A stretch of 64,000 bases of DNA from Calliphora vicina (lineage: Eukaryota; Arthropoda; Insecta; Diptera; Calliphoridae): assembly GCF_958450345.1 (NCBI RefSeq), contig NC_088782.1, forward strand, positions 62,462,501 to 62,526,500. Direction: 5' to 3'. The notes under the pieces are model-generated. The model was not told the DNA's origin. It ran no database searches and saw only the letters and a program-made list of their open reading frames with translations. Position numbers and translations under genes: made by a program. Of this stretch, positions 1-11,017 are shown in pieces (the first letter of the stretch is position 1; each line of letters opens with the position of its first letter).

Positions 1-120
1 ATGGTTGTCACAAACATACACATGTTTACTCTAGCCATATATATGATTGATACAATATAACTTAAAAATACGGTCGACTTACACTTAAAATCGGACATAT
101 CCTCGGATACCTTTAATTTT

Positions 121-850
121 TTATTTCTTTTTGTACAAAAACCCAATACCTTTGGTCGAGGTTCTGGAAAGTTGGGTGGATTTGCCTCCCTTTGTAGTCA
201 AGGTCCTTTTATTCCATAGTAACATGATGCCAAATCGGGCCAGAAATATGAATACACTTTGTGCTGTTTTAAGAAAAGTAAACGCCGTTTTTGTAGACAC
301 TCCGTAGTATATAAGGAGTGAGATCGAAAAATTCTTAATATATTTTAATAATACCACTAAACTTACAGTTTTAATTTTTTTTTAATTGGAGGATTTGGCA
401 CTTTTGGTACAAATACCACATTATTGTTCTTGTACCACTCGAGACCTTGCTTACCATAGTGACAGGATACCAAATTAGGCAAAAAATGTTTTTGGATCCT
501 AAACTTTTCTACAAAATTCCATCGAGCATCAGCAACATAAAAATATTGACCCGGAAGCTGCGAAAAATTCGACAGAACATACGTATAGTCATCCATTATG
601 CAGCAGGTATATTTTTTTTATAAACGTTGACTTCAATTTACCTGCTCTGTCTTTGGCCTCTAAATTTTTAGCACCATTCTTGTCAGGAACTTTTTGAGTC
701 TTGTATGTTTTTAAACCTGCATTAGCTTTAACTTTTCGTACCAAATAGTCTGAGAACGGAGCTAACCGGACTGCTTTCCTACCGGATGTGTTGGGAGCTC
801 TTTTGAAAATGCTTTCTATTTACTGGCTTTAGAAACATCATGTGGACCAT
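121..850 (-). pseudogene. Decayed Tc1/mariner-superfamily transposase, copy 1
   Basis: The minus strand encodes pieces of a DDE transposase. Near 596 the frame opens with MDDYTYV, followed by QLPGQYFY, then (after an internal deletion) SCHYGKQGLEWYKNNN and FVPKVPNPP. In my reading this matches the catalytic half of an IS630/Tc1/mariner-type transposase, where an MDDETY-like start holds the first Asp and a PDLASCHY-like block the second. A further C-terminal piece in shifted frames lies at 121-260. Upstream on the minus strand (about 640-780) RKAVRLAPFSDYLVRK and LEAKDRA fit the linker before the catalytic domain. Frameshifts and the deletion show it is dead. The subfamily is uncertain. A sister copy lies at 26090-27060. 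Confidence 0.6.
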
Positions 851-1119
851 TCCTTCTACCTAAACCAGGTTCTCTTAAACGAAAAAGTTGTCCCGATTCT
901 GTTTGATAACATTGAAAACAGTTTGACGGAAGAACTTTGATTATTTTTCCAACTTTTTGTAAGACCAAGTTAGGATTTGTTAAAAATATTTAATAATTTT
1001 AGTACGCACAACATTAAAAACATTAAAAATAATAACTGACATACTTTTCAAAGGTAACTTGATCAAAAAAAAAAAAATCAAAATAATACTTGGGTTAAAA
1101 TAATTAAGGAAAAACTTGT

Positions 1120-1480
1120 GTTAAAATTTTTTCGATCTCACTTATTCCAGTGTTTATCGTGACTGGTGTCACAAATTATTGTCTTCTTTTGCCCACAAGA
1201 AATTTTTTGGGGAATTTTGTGTGTTTTTTTGACGGGCATTGTTCTGGAACATTACCTCGATCATCAACCATATAAAAATCTTGATCCTGATATTGTGAAA
1301 ATAAGCCAGTATTATAAAATTTGACTTAAATTTTTCGCTCGTTCTTTTGCTTCTAACATCTTTACTGCATTGCGATCTGGTACCTTCTTTGGCTCTGCGC
1401 ACAAAAGAATAAGAGCATTTAAGAGCATTTAACTTTACGAGCTGCTTTTCTGATAGAAGTGTACTCTTCTAAAGAGTTGC
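1120..1480 (-). pseudogene. Second, adjacent transposase remnant of the same family
   Basis: Minus-strand frames read QYQDQDFYMVDDRGNVPE, then KKFLVGKR and FVTPVTINT. This is the same stretch of the catalytic domain as in the neighbouring remnant (MDDETY region, then a KFAKKxMVWQ-like and FVT-like block) but a separate, differently decayed copy. Upstream codons give GTRSQCSKDVRSKRTSEK, matching the linker before the domain. Two copies side by side suggest a local duplication or two insertions. There is no intact frame. Confidence 0.5.
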
Positions 1481-1654
1481 TCGATTTCTGTTGCCTTACC
1501 AATATCTGTTAGAACTTTTTTTCTTCCTGTTCAAGGTTTCCTTTTAATGTTCAAGTCTTCCTTATACTGTTTAATGACCTTATACTGTTTAAAAATCTTT
1601 TGGTATTTTTTTGAAAGTCCCTATTGGATTTTATTTTGAAAAATTTTAATTATT

Positions 1655-2158
1655 TTTATATCCTTCACCTTCGTGAGAAGGGTATATATAAATTTATTAT
1701 TGCGTTTGTAATTTCCACAATATAATTTTCCGACCCTATAAAGTATATATATTCTGGATCCTTATAGATAGCTGAGTCGATTAAGCCATGTCCGTCTGTC
1801 TGTTGAAATCAACTTTCCGCAGCCCCCAAATAACTTATGTACGCGATTCATACATCAATATCTCCGGAATTCTTCCAGCTCGGTTGGTATTTAAAATTGA
1901 GAAAATCGGTCCACAAATGACTAAGATATAAGGAAAACCGAAAAACCAGAACAACCTCTATTTTTGACCTATATCTGGATTACTAGTCATTAATATAGAC
2001 AATATGGATATCTAATGATAGATATTTCAAAGACCTTTGTAACGACGTATATAAGACCATACTAAGTTGGACCTACAATGGGTCAAAATCGGAAAAAATA
2101 TTTTTAACCCGAATTTTTTTTTTTCACCAAAAGTTTTTTTTAAAAAAAAAACAAGTAA
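1655..2158 (+). mobile_element. DINE-1/mini-me-like element (family C), plus orientation
   Basis: The start reads TATCCTTCACCTTCGTGAG with a short inverted AAGGGTATATA. The core at 1728-1800 contains CCGACCCTATAAAGTATATA, then GAGTCGATTAAGCCATG followed by GTCCGTCTGTCTG. That combination (ATATATATTCT-GGATC, TCGATT..GCCATGTCCGTCTG) is the recognised core of dipteran mini-me/DINE-1 repeats, now regarded as non-autonomous Helentrons (HINEs). No coding capacity is seen. It faces an inverted partner at 2160-2960, so the two make a roughly 1.2-kb imperfect palindrome. Confidence 0.75.
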
Positions 2159-2159
2159 G

Positions 2160-2960
2160 AGAGCTATATTCGGCTGTGCCGAATCTTATGTACCCTTCAC
2201 CAAATTATACTTTAAAATAAATTTTTTTAAATATTTTTAGGTAAACAAAATTAATTTTTTTTTTGATATTGTTTTTGAATTTTTTTTAAAAAAAGTTTTT
2301 TCCAAATTTTTTTTAAATTTTTTTTTTTTTTTTTTGGAAAAAAAATGTATGACAAAAAAAATTTTTTGATAAAAAAAAAAATTCGGGTTAAAAAATATTT
2401 TTCCCGATTTTGACCCATTGTAGGTCCAACTTATTATAGCCTTATCTACATCGTTGCAATGGACTTTGAAATATCTATCATTAGATATCCATATTGTCTA
2501 TATTAATGATTTAGTAATCCAGATATAGATCAAAAATTGGTAAAAAATCGAGGTTGTCGCGGTTTTTTGCTCATATCTCCGTTATTTATGGACCGATTTT
2601 GCTGATTTTAAATAGCAAACTTATCGAAATGTTTGAAGATTTGGATCCCGAAGATATCTGGGGTCTTCAGAAAATTGATTTCAACAGACAGACAGACGGA
2701 CATGGCTTAATCGACTCCGCTATCTATAAGGATCCAGAATATATATACTTTATAGGGTCGAAAATGATATATACACTTCTCACGAAGGTGAAGAAGGGTA
2801 TAAAAAAATTGTAAAAATTTTTTTTTCAAAAAAATTTAAAAAACAACTTTGGAAAAAAATTTTTGTTTACCTAAAAATATTTAAAATTTTTATTTTGAAG
2901 TATAATTTGGTGAAGGGTATATATCATATTCGGCACAGCAGAACATAGCTTTCATGTACA
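2160..2960 (-). mobile_element. DINE-1/mini-me-like element (family C), inverted partner
   Basis: The left edge is ACAAGTAAGAGAGCTATATT followed by the stem TTCGGC-TGT-GCCGAA, the 3'-terminal hairpin of this family read on the minus strand. At 2688-2770 the inverse core appears (ACAGACAGACGGACATGG, then TATATATACTTTATAGGG). A further, partial hairpin end (ATTCGGCACAGC) lies at about 2928-2950, so the right side may contain a second fragment. The open 86-residue frame across the core (2554-2814) is repeat sequence, not a gene. Confidence 0.7.
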
Positions 2961-4320
2961 TCTGTTTTCGCTGTCCATATTGACCGAAATAACAATTGAA
3001 AATTAATGATTTAGAAAAAATAAGGATTTATATTTAATAATTCCAACTAAGATGCAATCTAAAAATGTTTAATTCAATTAAAAATAATTTGTTATAGTTA
3101 TAAATTTTTAAATCCAACTGTCTGGTAGTTGTTTGATATCTTTTTTGTTGAATTACATATTTCTGTTGCAGTTTAAATAAACCCAAGTTAAGCTCTAAAC
3201 TGTTAGTTTTTTACAATACAATTTTAGAGGCATTTCAATATACTTTAAAATACTTTTGTTAATTACAAAAAATAAACAAAAATTTAAGTACCAGGATTTT
3301 AAACACTAACAGAAATTTGCATTAATTTTCTTTATGCAATGTTGGCTAATATTTCCGAAACTATATAATAATTTTTTGGTAATGTAATAAAATATTATGT
3401 AGGTCAATTTTTAAATAACTTATTTGACATCAAAGTAAAGTGAAAATAAAAAAAATATATCATTTCTAATCAATTAACCTGAAACAAATTTGTTCATTTA
3501 TTCAATTTTTATTTTCTTCTATTTTCTAAAATCTTTTTTTCTAAACACCGTAAGAAATTAAAAGTAAATATAATTTTCATTTACTCTTAATTAAATCTGT
3601 TGCAATAAAGAGCAAAAGTCATTATTTATTTTAAATAAAACAAATATTGGTATATAAAAAATAAAAAAAAATTTGTGACAATTTTGTAAATACCCACAGA
3701 TACAAATAAATATATGAAAATATTTATTTAAATTTACTATAGTATTTAATATAAATAACTATAAGTTTTGTACATTTATTATAATGAAAAAAAAAATTAA
3801 ATATTTTATTTAATTGTATCATAAAAACGAACTACATATTTAAATAGTTAGTTTAGTACAATGTTTTTTTATTTTTCTTTAAAAATAAAAAACATGCAGA
3901 TGCATGCACAATATAAAAACTATTTGCTAAAATCCATATATATATTAAATTAAGAATTAGAATTAAAAAATAACAACAATTTATTACAAAATGAAAAAAA
4001 TATATAACAAAAACTGAGGGCAAAAATAGCGACATTAGGAAAACAATAATAAGAATTTATAATAAATAAATAAATGAATAACTGTAACAATAAACGAATA
4101 AATTGTTTGTAAAAAGTATTGTATATAATAAAACATAAGTACATAGAATATATACATAAATATAATGTTTTAAATAATGAAAATGTTAGATTTATATTCC
4201 GGGGTAGAGTTATAACAACCATGAGGAGTTTTAATTTAAGTCATAATATTTACATCAGTAAATCATTGAGACTTTGATTTATGTTTGTTATTTTAATATA
4301 ATTTTTTAAATGCAATTAAA
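2961..4320. other. AT-rich stretch without recognisable genes
   Basis: About 1.35 kb of very AT-rich sequence. Short open frames of 60-90 codons on the minus strand (3853-4222) are rich in Phe, Ile, Leu and Tyr, as expected from poly-T/A-rich composition, and show no domain. A partial family-C fragment (GAGCTATATTCACC, then ATCTATAATTAGATAT) occupies about 4326-4440. Confidence 0.5.
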
Positions 4321-4789
4321 AAAACTAAAAGAGCTATATTCACCAAAGTATACTTTAAAATCAAGATTAAACAAATTTTTTTGAAATATCTATAATTAGA
4401 TATTCATATTGTCTATATTAATGATTAATCCAGATATAGATAAAAACAAGTAAGAAAGTATGGTCGGTCAAGCCCGACCATATAATACCCTACACAAAGT
4501 AAAAGAGCAAAAACATTTTTATTTAAAAATTTCAATAATTTATATTTTTGAGTGATTTTCGGAAATGGGCCTTATATGGGAGCTATGACCAATTATGGAC
4601 CGATCATCATGAAATTAGGTCGTGTGATTTATGTCAATATTAGTGTTAACTATGTTGAATTTTGCGAGTATACCAACATTTTTAAGCGATTTATGCACGT
4701 TAAAGTGATTTTCTATATCGTAACAAAATTTGGTGACATGAATATTGTATACATAACATATTTGGAGCGGAATTTGTAGAGATACATAT

Positions 4790-6204
4790 GGGGCATTTCA
4801 TGTCAAGTGAACCAACTTTTGAAATCGATGTCTTCCGACTCTCTGAGTTATAGGGGGTCAAATTTTGACATTTTGGTCAAACAGGTGTTTTTTCTTATCC
4901 ATGTAACTTATTACCTATTGTTCTTAGCAAAATGTGTCCCAAATAGTTTAGATAGCTCTTTCTTCAATCTTTCGAAAAAAAAGTATTTAAAAAAAAAATA
5001 AAAAATTTTTAATATTTTTTTTCCGAAATCAAAAACTTTTTTGACTTTTTTTTTAAAATAGACCCTTTTTTTCTTTAAATAAATCTTAGATATTTTTCTC
5101 GAACACCTATTTGGTCGCTTAGCTAGTGGGATATCTATCAAAATAAATATTTTGTAACTCAAAACATACAATTTTTGACTTTTTTTGCAAAATCAAAAAC
5201 TTTGTTGACTTTTTTTTCAAAATGGACCCTTTTTTAATTTTTTTTTTAGCTCAAACAAAAGCTTAGATATTATCCTTGAAGACCCTTTTGGTCGCTTAGT
5301 GGGATGCGAGTGGGATATCTATCAAAATAAATATTTTTTAACTCAAGACTTTTTTTTGCAAATACGAATTTTTTGTCAAAATGGGCCCTTTTTTTAAAAA
5401 TTTTTTTAGTCACAAGAAAGCTTAAGTCCATTCCTTTAAGATATTTTTAGTCCCTTAGTGGGATGCGAGTGGGATATCTATCAAAATAAATATTTTATAA
5501 CTCAAGAAATAAAATTTTTGACTTTTTTTTGCAAAATCGATTTTTTCTCCAATACGGGCCCTTTTTTTTAATTTTTTTTTGCGCAAAAGAAAGTCTTGGT
5601 CTATTCCTTTAAGACATTTTTGGTCGCTCAGTGGGATGCGAGTGGGTATCTATCAAAATAAATATTTTGTAACGCAAGACATACAATTTTTTAATTTTTT
5701 TTGCAAAATCGAAATTTTTTCCAATATGGGGCCTTTTTTTAAATTTTTTTTTTGCTCAAAAGAAAGCTTAGGTCTTTTCCTTTAAGACCTATTTTGTCAC
5801 TTAGTAAGATGTGAGTCAAAATAATATCAAAATAAAAATGTTGTAACTCAAGACATTCAATTATTGACTTTTTTGCAAATTCGAATTTTTTTCAAAATGG
5901 GCCCTTTTTTAAAAATTTTATTTTCAAGGAAAATATCTAAGCTTTATTTTAAGAAAAAAAGGGCCCATTTTAAAAAAAAGTCAAAAAAGTCAAAAAGATT
6001 TCGGAAAAAAAGTATTAAAAATTTTTTTTTTTTTTTTTAAATATTTTTTTTCGAAAGACTGAAGAAAGAGCTATCTAAACTGTTTGGGACACATTTTGCT
6101 AAGAACAATAGGTAATAAGTTAAATGGATAAGAAAAAACACCTGTTTCATCCCGATCGGAAGACATCGATTTCAAAAGTTGGTTCACTTGACATGAAATG
6201 CCCC
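4790..6204. mobile_element. Foldback element B1 inserted in HINE-A copy 1
   Basis: The ends are near-identical inverted repeats: GGGGCATTTCATGTCAAGTG on the left and its complement ending at 6204, continuing inward through AACTTTTGAAATCGATGTCT. The inverted arms extend past ACCTATTGTTCTTAGCAA (4915 and about 6100), more than 200 bp. The site appears to carry ATAT on both sides. The interior is a tandem array described separately. No transposase is encoded, so it is non-autonomous. The superfamily is unclear because the 4-bp ATAT duplication lies in AT repeats and could equally be TA. Confidence 0.75.
5055..5920. repeat. Tandem array of about 160-175 bp inside foldback B1
   Basis: Five diverged units repeat the order: GGGCCC plus T-run, CAAAAGAAAGCTTAGGTC, TTCCTTTAAGACC, GGTCGCTTAGTGGGATGCGA, TATCTATCAAAATAAATA, TAACTCAAGACATACAAT. 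The GGGATGCGAG landmark (diverged in the last unit) falls at 5301, 5460, 5633 and about 5806, giving periods of 159, 173 and 173. The same unit occurs in B2 (7620-7870), B5 (21570-25180) and B3 (25740-25890). This is a satellite-like array carried by a transposon. Confidence 0.8.
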
Positions 6205-6596
6205 ATATATAAATTAAAATTTTATGACCGATAAAGTCAAATTTCGGAAGGACATTTGTATGGGGGCTAGGTGTAATAATGGACCGATTTCAGTCAGTTT
6301 CAATAGGCTTGGTCCTTGGGCCGAAAAAATTATATGTACCAAACCTGATCGAAATATCTTCAAATTGCGACCAGTACTCTGAGAAGAAGATTTACATGGA
6401 CAGCTAGCCAGCCAGCCAGCCAGACGGACGGACATTATTTAATCGACTCAGAAAGTTATTCTAAGTCGATCGGTATACTAATATTTTTGGGCGTTACAAA
6501 CATCTGCACAAACGCATTATACCCTCCCTACTATGGTGGTGTAGGGTGGTTTTTTGATTATATCTCAGCCATTTGTATACCGATTTTTTCAACTTT

Positions 6597-7279
6597 CATA
6601 CCCTACACCACCATAGTGGGGAGGGTATAATGCGTTTATGCAAATGTTTGTAACACCCACCTTAAAGTAATCCGATCGACTTAGAATCTCTTTCTGAGTC
6701 GATTAAACGATGTCCGTCCGTCCGTCTGGCTGATTGGTCGGCTGGCTGGCTGTCCATGTAAACCTTGTGCGCAAAGTATAGGTCGCCATTTTGAATATAC
6801 TTCGATTCAATTTGGTACAAACAATTGGCCCAAGGACCAAGCCTATTGAAACTAGCTGAAATCGCTCCATTATTTAACCTAGCCCCCATACAAATGTCCT
6901 CCCCAAATTGGATTTTATCGGTCATAAATGTTTAATTAATATAGGTATCTCCTAGGGATGCCAAACGGGACTGTGTTTTACAAATCATGGATCCGGGATT
7001 CTGATTCAAGTCCCCATAGAAAGCCAAAACTACATATTAATGGTGGGTATACAAGATTCGCCACAGCCGAATATAACACTCTTACTTGTTTTATATTAGT
7101 ACAAATTTAGCTTTCTAGGTAGATTGGGAGCTTCAATCATCAAAAAAAAAAAAAAACTCGTAATTTTCTGGGATTTGTTAATTGTTTTTCACAAATCCCG
7201 GGATTCGGGAAATCCCGGGATTTTCGGGATTGGCATTCCTAGTATCTCCACAAATTTCACTCCAAATATGTTTTATATA
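6597..7279 (+). mobile_element. HINE-A copy 2, truncated at its 3' side
   Basis: It starts ATACCCTACACCACCATAGT and GGGGAGGGTATAATGCG, then CCACCTTAAAGTAATCCGAT, GAGTCGATTAAACGATG and GTCCGTCCGTCTGGCTG. It is interrupted at 6953 by a hAT MITE and resumes at 7250 (CACAAATTTCACTCC). It is cut at 7279 where foldback B2 begins, and the missing 3' part does not resume beyond B2. It lies in opposite orientation to copy 1, whose terminus is only about 50 bp away. Confidence 0.75.
6953..7241. mobile_element. hAT-type MITE with 8-bp target duplication
   Basis: GTATCTCC flanks both sides (6945-6952 and 7242-7249), and sister HINE-A copies have a single GTATCTCC there. The termini are TAGGGATGCCAAACGGGA and GGGATTGGCATTCCTA, with several CCCGGGATT subterminal repeats. 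An 8-bp duplication plus TAGGGATGCC ends indicate hAT. It is 289 bp without coding and includes a short family-C fragment (7035-7085, TTCGCCACAGCCGAATATAA). Confidence 0.85.
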
Positions 7280-8202
7280 GGGGAGATTTCACGTCAAGTG
7301 AACCAACTTTTAAAATCGATGTCTTCCGATGAAATTTACACCAAAGTTGGACCTATTGGATAGTAATTCAGACACAATTTATCAACATTATCGAGCAAGA
7401 ACTCTCGGAGTTAGAGGGGGTCAAAATTTTACATTTTGGCCAAACATATGATTTTTCTCATCCATGTAACTTATTACCTATTGTTCTTAGCAAAATGTGT
7501 CCCAAATAGTTTACATAGCTATTTCTTCAATCTTTCGAAAAAAAAATATTTAAAAAAAAAATAAAAAAAATTTTAATATTTTTTTCCGAAATCAAAAACT
7601 TTTTTGATTTTTTTTTGCAAAATGGGCCCTTTTTTAAATTTTTTTTTCGCGAAAAAGAAAGTTTGTGTCTATTCCTTTAAGACCTATTTGGTTGCTTAGT
7701 GGGATGCGAGTGGGATATATATCAAAATAAATGTTTTGTAACTCAAGATATAAAATTTTTGTTTTTTTTTTGCAAAATAGAACTTTTTTCCAAAATGGGC
7801 CCTCTTTTTAATTTTTTTTTTTGCTCAAATGAAAGCTTAGGTCCAGCCCTTTAAGAGCTTTTCGGTCTCTTAGGGCCCATTTTGAGACAAAAATTCAAAA
7901 AAGTTTTTGATTTCGGAAAAAAATATTAAATTTTTTTTATTTTTTTTTAAATATTTTTTTTCGAAAAATTTAAGAAATAGCTATGTAAACTAAGAACAAT
8001 AGGTATAAGTTACATGGATGAGAAAAAACACCTGCTTGGCCAAATTTTCAAATTTCAACCCCGTCTAGCTCAGATTGTTCTCAACCGATCTTGTTGAAAA
8101 ATTGTGTCTGAATTATTATCCAATAGGACTACATTAGTGCAAATTTCATCCTATCGGCAGACATCGATTTCAAAAGTTGGTTCACTTGACATGAAATCCC
8201 CC
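7280..8202. mobile_element. Foldback element B2
   Basis: The left end GGGGAGATTTCACGTCAAG and the right end (complement of GGGGGATTTCATGTCAAG) form long inverted arms, again with AACTTTTGAAATCGATGTC and ACCTATTGTTCTTAGC. The interior has about 1.5 copies of the 160-175 bp unit, so the array is much shorter than in B1. The flanks are TATA and ATAT. The short open frames here are not genes. Confidence 0.75.
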
Positions 8203-8752
8203 ATATATTTTAAATAACTATAATCGATTTTTGTATACAAATAATTGATTATATTCCCCCTCTCTCTTCACTAAGTATTCCGTTTGACATAGAGTGGACT
8301 AAGGAGGTTACTTAGTACATGCAAATTTATCATAACAGCTGTCCCAACTTATTTTTCGATTATTTTTTAAGGAGTAAATTGTGACCTGCTATATCGGAGA
8401 ACTGTGTCAATAGAATTTGTTTTACAATTTCCCTTCTGTTAAAAGGTAGGTCATTGGGTCATTGATCGATACACAAGCATGTGATAGTTTATCTATGAGT
8501 TTATAGATAAGTTCTCTGACATAAATAGCTATAATATTAATTAATGTCTTAATAAAAACTTTTCTGTAGAGACTCAATAATCTGTCTAATACTAGCATCT
8601 CATAATAGGGTTTTTACACAAAGATGTTAACATCTTCCCATAAGAATTATACAGGACTGAGTGCTCAACATCTTTCTACATCTTTACAAAATATTCCTAT
8701 CTCATTTCGTTCCACCTAACATCTTTCCATTATTTAAATGACATTTAAAAGA
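8203..8752. other. Unassigned sequence between B2 and HINE-A copy 3
   Basis: About 550 bp of non-repetitive AT-rich DNA. I see no domain, no splice-bounded exon and no clear inverted repeat. Confidence 0.4.
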
Positions 8753-9490
8753 AAAACAAGTAAGAAAGTATGGTCGGTCAAGCCCGACCATATAATACCC
8801 TACACCAAGTAAATGAGTAAAAATATTTTTCTTTTAAAATTTCAATAATTTATATTTTTGAGTGATTTTCGGAAGTGGGCCTTATATGGGGGCTATGACC
8901 AATTATGGACCGATCACCATAAAATTAGGTCGTGTGATTTATGTCTATATTAAAGTTAACTATGTTGAATTTTGTGTGTATACCAACATTTTTAAGCGAT
9001 TTATGCAGGTTAAAGTGATTTTCGGAAGCGGGTCTATATGGGAGCTATGACTAATTATGGACCAATCGTAACAAAATTTGGTGACATGAATTTTGTATAT
9101 ATAAAACTTATTTGGAGCGAAATTTGAGTAGATACATAGATAAATTAAACATTTATGACCGATAAAGTTCAAGGGGACATTTGTATGGGGGATAGGTGAA
9201 ATAGTGGACCGATTTCAGCCAGTTTCAATAGGCTTGGTCCTTGGGCCGAAAAAGTGATATGTACCAAATTTGATCGAAATATCTTCAAAATTGCGACCTG
9301 TACTCTGCGCACAAGGTTTACATGGACAGCCAGCCAGCCAACCAGACGGACGGACATCGTTTAATCGACTCAGAAAGTGATTCTAAGTCGATCGGTATAC
9401 TTTAAGGTGGTGTTAGACTAATATTTTTGGGCGTTACAAACATCTGCACAAACGCATAATACCCTCCCCACTATGGTGGTGTAGGGTATA
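8753..9490 (-). mobile_element. HINE-A copy 3, full length
   Basis: A complete copy. The left hairpin is GGTCGG-TCAAGC-CCGACC. Two internal near-duplicates of the module GTGATTTTCGGAAG...TATGGGRGCTATGAC...GGACCGATC lie at 8863-8925 and 9018-9070. A third, looser copy (TATGGGGGATAGG..GGACCGATTTC) is at 9181-9218. Then come the ACGGACGGACATCG microsatellite remnant and the right terminus CACTATGGTGGTGTAGGGTA. It is non-coding. The conserved 62-codon frame is a by-product of the repeat. Confidence 0.8.
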
Positions 9491-9817
9491 ATGTGGGGAC
9501 ATTTTATTTGTTTGAAATGTGTTTATGAAATTATTTTCTTATTTAGTTTTATAGTACATACAGAATTTTCGTCGAGAAGGTTTCTCCATAGCTCTACCCC
9601 TAATTTACTAAACATATTTGTCCAATTCACAAGCTACATATGTTGTGTTGTTGTAAATCAAAAATATTTTTCAAACAAAGTTTTTGAAAACAAAAATCAA
9701 TCAATTAAAAACTATACAACAATACATCGATACTACAATATACAGATAGGTCATAGGCATGAAATTTGTACGAAAGTGAAAACTAAAACGTATTTGGCTT
9801 TTAATGAAAAACAAAAC

Positions 9818-9871
9818 ATGCCACCTTCAAATGAAAAAGTCGAAGTAAAAAAGAGCAAGTTGCGCCTTAAG
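9818..9871 (+). CDS. Possible first coding exon of an unknown host gene
   Basis: An ATG preceded by ACAAAAC, close to the fly translation-start context, opens an 18-codon stretch beginning MPPSNEKVEVKKSK, Lys/Glu-rich. It ends exactly at AAG|GTATGT, a good 5' splice-donor match in phase 0. The same frame is open upstream to 9491, but that part starts inside HINE-A copy 3 and is unlikely to be protein. No downstream exon could be identified, and the product is unknown. Evidence is local context only; it may be chance. Confidence 0.3.
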
Positions 9872-9907
9872 GTATGTGAAGTTTTTGTAGCAGAAGGTTT
9901 TCACTGA

Positions 9908-10950
9908 AGCAAAACATTACGAATTAGAACATACGATTATTTTCACTTTCGTAATAATTCTGTGACAAATTGGGCAAAGATTATAACAAAAACCAACCTA
10001 TTTAATTTCCTTATGTAGTTATAAATATAAATTAATTAACTAATAAATAATAAATAATATAATAATTAAAGATAGCAATTAATAAATAACTCGTGTAGTT
10101 AAATTAATAATTAAATTTACATATAAGTCTATGAATATGAATAAATTAATGTTTATACATCATTTAAATGTTTGAATTAACTAATTTAATTTAAGTATAC
10201 ATAACAATATTCCAGCAACAACAGCAAACGAAACGAATATAAATATCATTCATTTATACATTTAAAATAAGTTCAAATAAACAACAAATTAACAAAAAAA
10301 AAATAAATAAATAATGAAATACATAAATAAACAAATTTGCATTATTATTACTATTTAGGAAAAAAATCAACTATAATTAGTTGTATTTAATAATTAATTA
10401 TTTGCTTTAAATTAAAAAAAAAATTGGAAAAAGCATTTAATGTATACACATGTGTGAGTAATTAAATATCATACAAAACTTATATGATTTAACTCATCAA
10501 CAGCTGGCTGTTTTTAAATATTTCCTTATATAATTTTCCATTTCGACATTAATGTTCAACAAGTTCTTATTTCTCAGACTTTTATTCTTTTATATCCAAT
10601 AATTTTAGTTGGATATAAAACAATTGCCAGTACACTGGTAAGTAAGTCAATACCAAAAGTTATAAAAAATTAATTCTTAATTAAGTTTCCTAAATAAATA
10701 CTACAACAATAGTATTTACAACCCATTTTTACAACTTACTATAAGCTATAATGCTTCACTGCTGAAACGGTAACAAAAACGGATCTACACAAAATATTGA
10801 CTTTCTGGAAAAATCAAATCAGACAGCAGCCATTAAAAAACGCCAAAAAGTCAATAAATTGTCTTTGAGAAAGTAATCAATTTTTAGCTCAATAAAAATT
10901 ATCGCTTTACTAATAAAAAATAATTTAAATTTTTATCTATTTGTAATCTT
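9908..10950. other. AT-rich sequence, no gene seen
   Basis: More than 1 kb of low-complexity-leaning AT-rich sequence with many TAAT/ATTA runs. If 9818-9871 is an exon this would be intron. I see no repeats shared with the rest of the window. Confidence 0.4.
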
Positions 10951-11017
10951 AAAAAAAAACAGGTTAGAATGTCAATCACGACCATATAATACCCAATACT
11001 AAAGGTAGGGTCACACA

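Larger units (their letters stand above)
4442..6548 (-). mobile_element. HINE-A copy 1, split by foldback element B1
   Basis: The left edge AACAAGTAAGAAAGTATGG is followed by the hairpin GGTCGG-TCAAGC-CCGACC and ACCCTACAC. The right edge has the GGACGGAC microsatellite, then ATTCTAAGTCGATCGGTATA and the terminal hairpin around CTATGGTGGTGTAGGGT. At 4789 the element stops and resumes after 6204: the uninterrupted sister at 58686 reads GATACATATATAAATT across the site. The structure (terminal hairpin, GTCY repeat, T-rich flanks, no coding) fits non-autonomous Helentrons. Confidence 0.75.

Noticed and set aside
4790..6204. Tandem units resembling a CRISPR-like or centromeric array
   Set aside because: The units are 160-175 bp, adjacent without spacers, diverged, and bounded by transposon ends.
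8862..9050. Recurring 62-codon frame containing GPYMGAMTNYGPIT, also at 4552-4779, 42013-42201 and 46502-46690
   Set aside because: It occurs wherever HINE-A is present, is broken by indels in several copies, and comes from the non-coding module TATGGGRGCTATGAC. Conservation reflects the repeat, not a protein.
9491..9817. Upstream part of the 138-codon frame before the candidate exon
   Set aside because: It starts inside the HINE-A copy 3 terminus, lacks protein-like composition and has no support. Only the segment from the ATG at 9818 to the splice donor was kept as a low-confidence exon.
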